From Melanocharis versteri (lineage: Eukaryota > Chordata > Aves > Passeriformes > Melanocharitidae), in assembly GCA_013397845.1 (NCBI GenBank), contig VZTG01000476.1, positions 219,009 through 283,008 of the forward strand: 64,000 bases of DNA. Direction: 5' to 3'. This document shows positions 63,790-64,000 of the stretch, one piece after another (the stretch's first letter is position 1; every line of letters begins with the position of its first letter). The notes below the pieces were generated by a model, which did no database searches, was not told the origin of the DNA, and saw only the letters and a list, made by a program, of their open reading frames with translations. Position numbers and translations under genes: made by a program.

Positions 63790-64000
63790 CAACCCATGAT
63801 CTCACCGTGAGCTTCTGCTGTAAAGCCCGAGGGCAGTGGACTGTCCCTGCTGGAAGCAAAACTCTGCTGGAGCTGAGAAACCATTTCCCCATGAGTATTT
63901 CAAAAGGAGCTAATCAGACCATTCAGAACTTTTCCCGTTTGCTTCAAGTATCTACCACAGATGACAAACTCTCCCATCCCTTAGTCAGGCCTCAAACATT
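63790..64000 (+). CDS. Second coding exon (partial) of the same unrecognised extracellular protein
   Basis: After the acceptor CAAG|C at 63789 the two first bases complete codon 33 (GCA, Ala), and 69 further codons are open to the window edge, giving residues 34-102. The other two frames stop within the first 25 bases, so the only open frame is the one that exon 1 requires. The sequence begins THDLTVSFCCKARGQWTV. It has adjacent cysteines (42-43) and two N-glycosylation sequons (N74-Q-T and N79-F-S), which fits a lumenal or extracellular chain. There is no transmembrane segment in the visible part. The exon continues beyond the window. No domain is recognised, and membership of a known family can only be settled by a protein search. 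Confidence 0.7.

Overview
The window looks like a piece of a vertebrate, almost certainly avian, nuclear genome taken from a draft assembly. It is AT-rich, CpG-poor and largely without credible open reading frames. It carries several 5'-truncated copies of the CR1 LINE 3' end, recognised from blocks such as ccatgggcagggacacctt and tctctgggcaacctgt. It also contains two runs of N. Nothing suggests bacterial, archaeal, phage or plasmid DNA: there are no operons, no dense coding and no CRISPR array. The species cannot be given from the sequence alone.

Layout. Positions 1 to about 59,800 read as intergenic or intronic desert. They hold six clear CR1 fragments (two on +, four on -) and one doubtful one. 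They also hold a compound (AAT)11(AGT)17 microsatellite, a perfect 64-bp tandem duplication, an older 45-bp tandem duplication, a 9-bp x4 minisatellite, several homopolymer tracts, a 17-N gap inside a poly(A) tract and an isolated CpG-rich patch near 14.05-14.38 kb. From 59,807 to 60,652 lies an endogenous-retrovirus LTR on the minus strand, bounded by a 5-bp target-site duplication (AAATG). A 421-N gap interrupts it, and the same 79 bp stand on both sides of the gap. A CpG-enriched region follows (about 60,780-61,260).

The one credible protein-coding gene is at the right edge on the + strand. Exon 1 (CDS 61,332-61,428) encodes a signal-peptide-like N-terminus and ends at a strong splice donor in phase 1. 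A 2,361-bp intron follows. Exon 2 starts at 63,790 and is open to the end of the window only in the frame that continues exon 1. It encodes an extracellular-looking sequence with a Cys-Cys pair and two N-glycosylation sequons. I do not recognise the family. The LTR lies about 0.7 kb upstream of this start codon, in the opposite orientation, so the two may interact in regulation.

Most long open frames elsewhere look like chance frames, repeat-derived frames or frames running through N, and are not annotated as genes.
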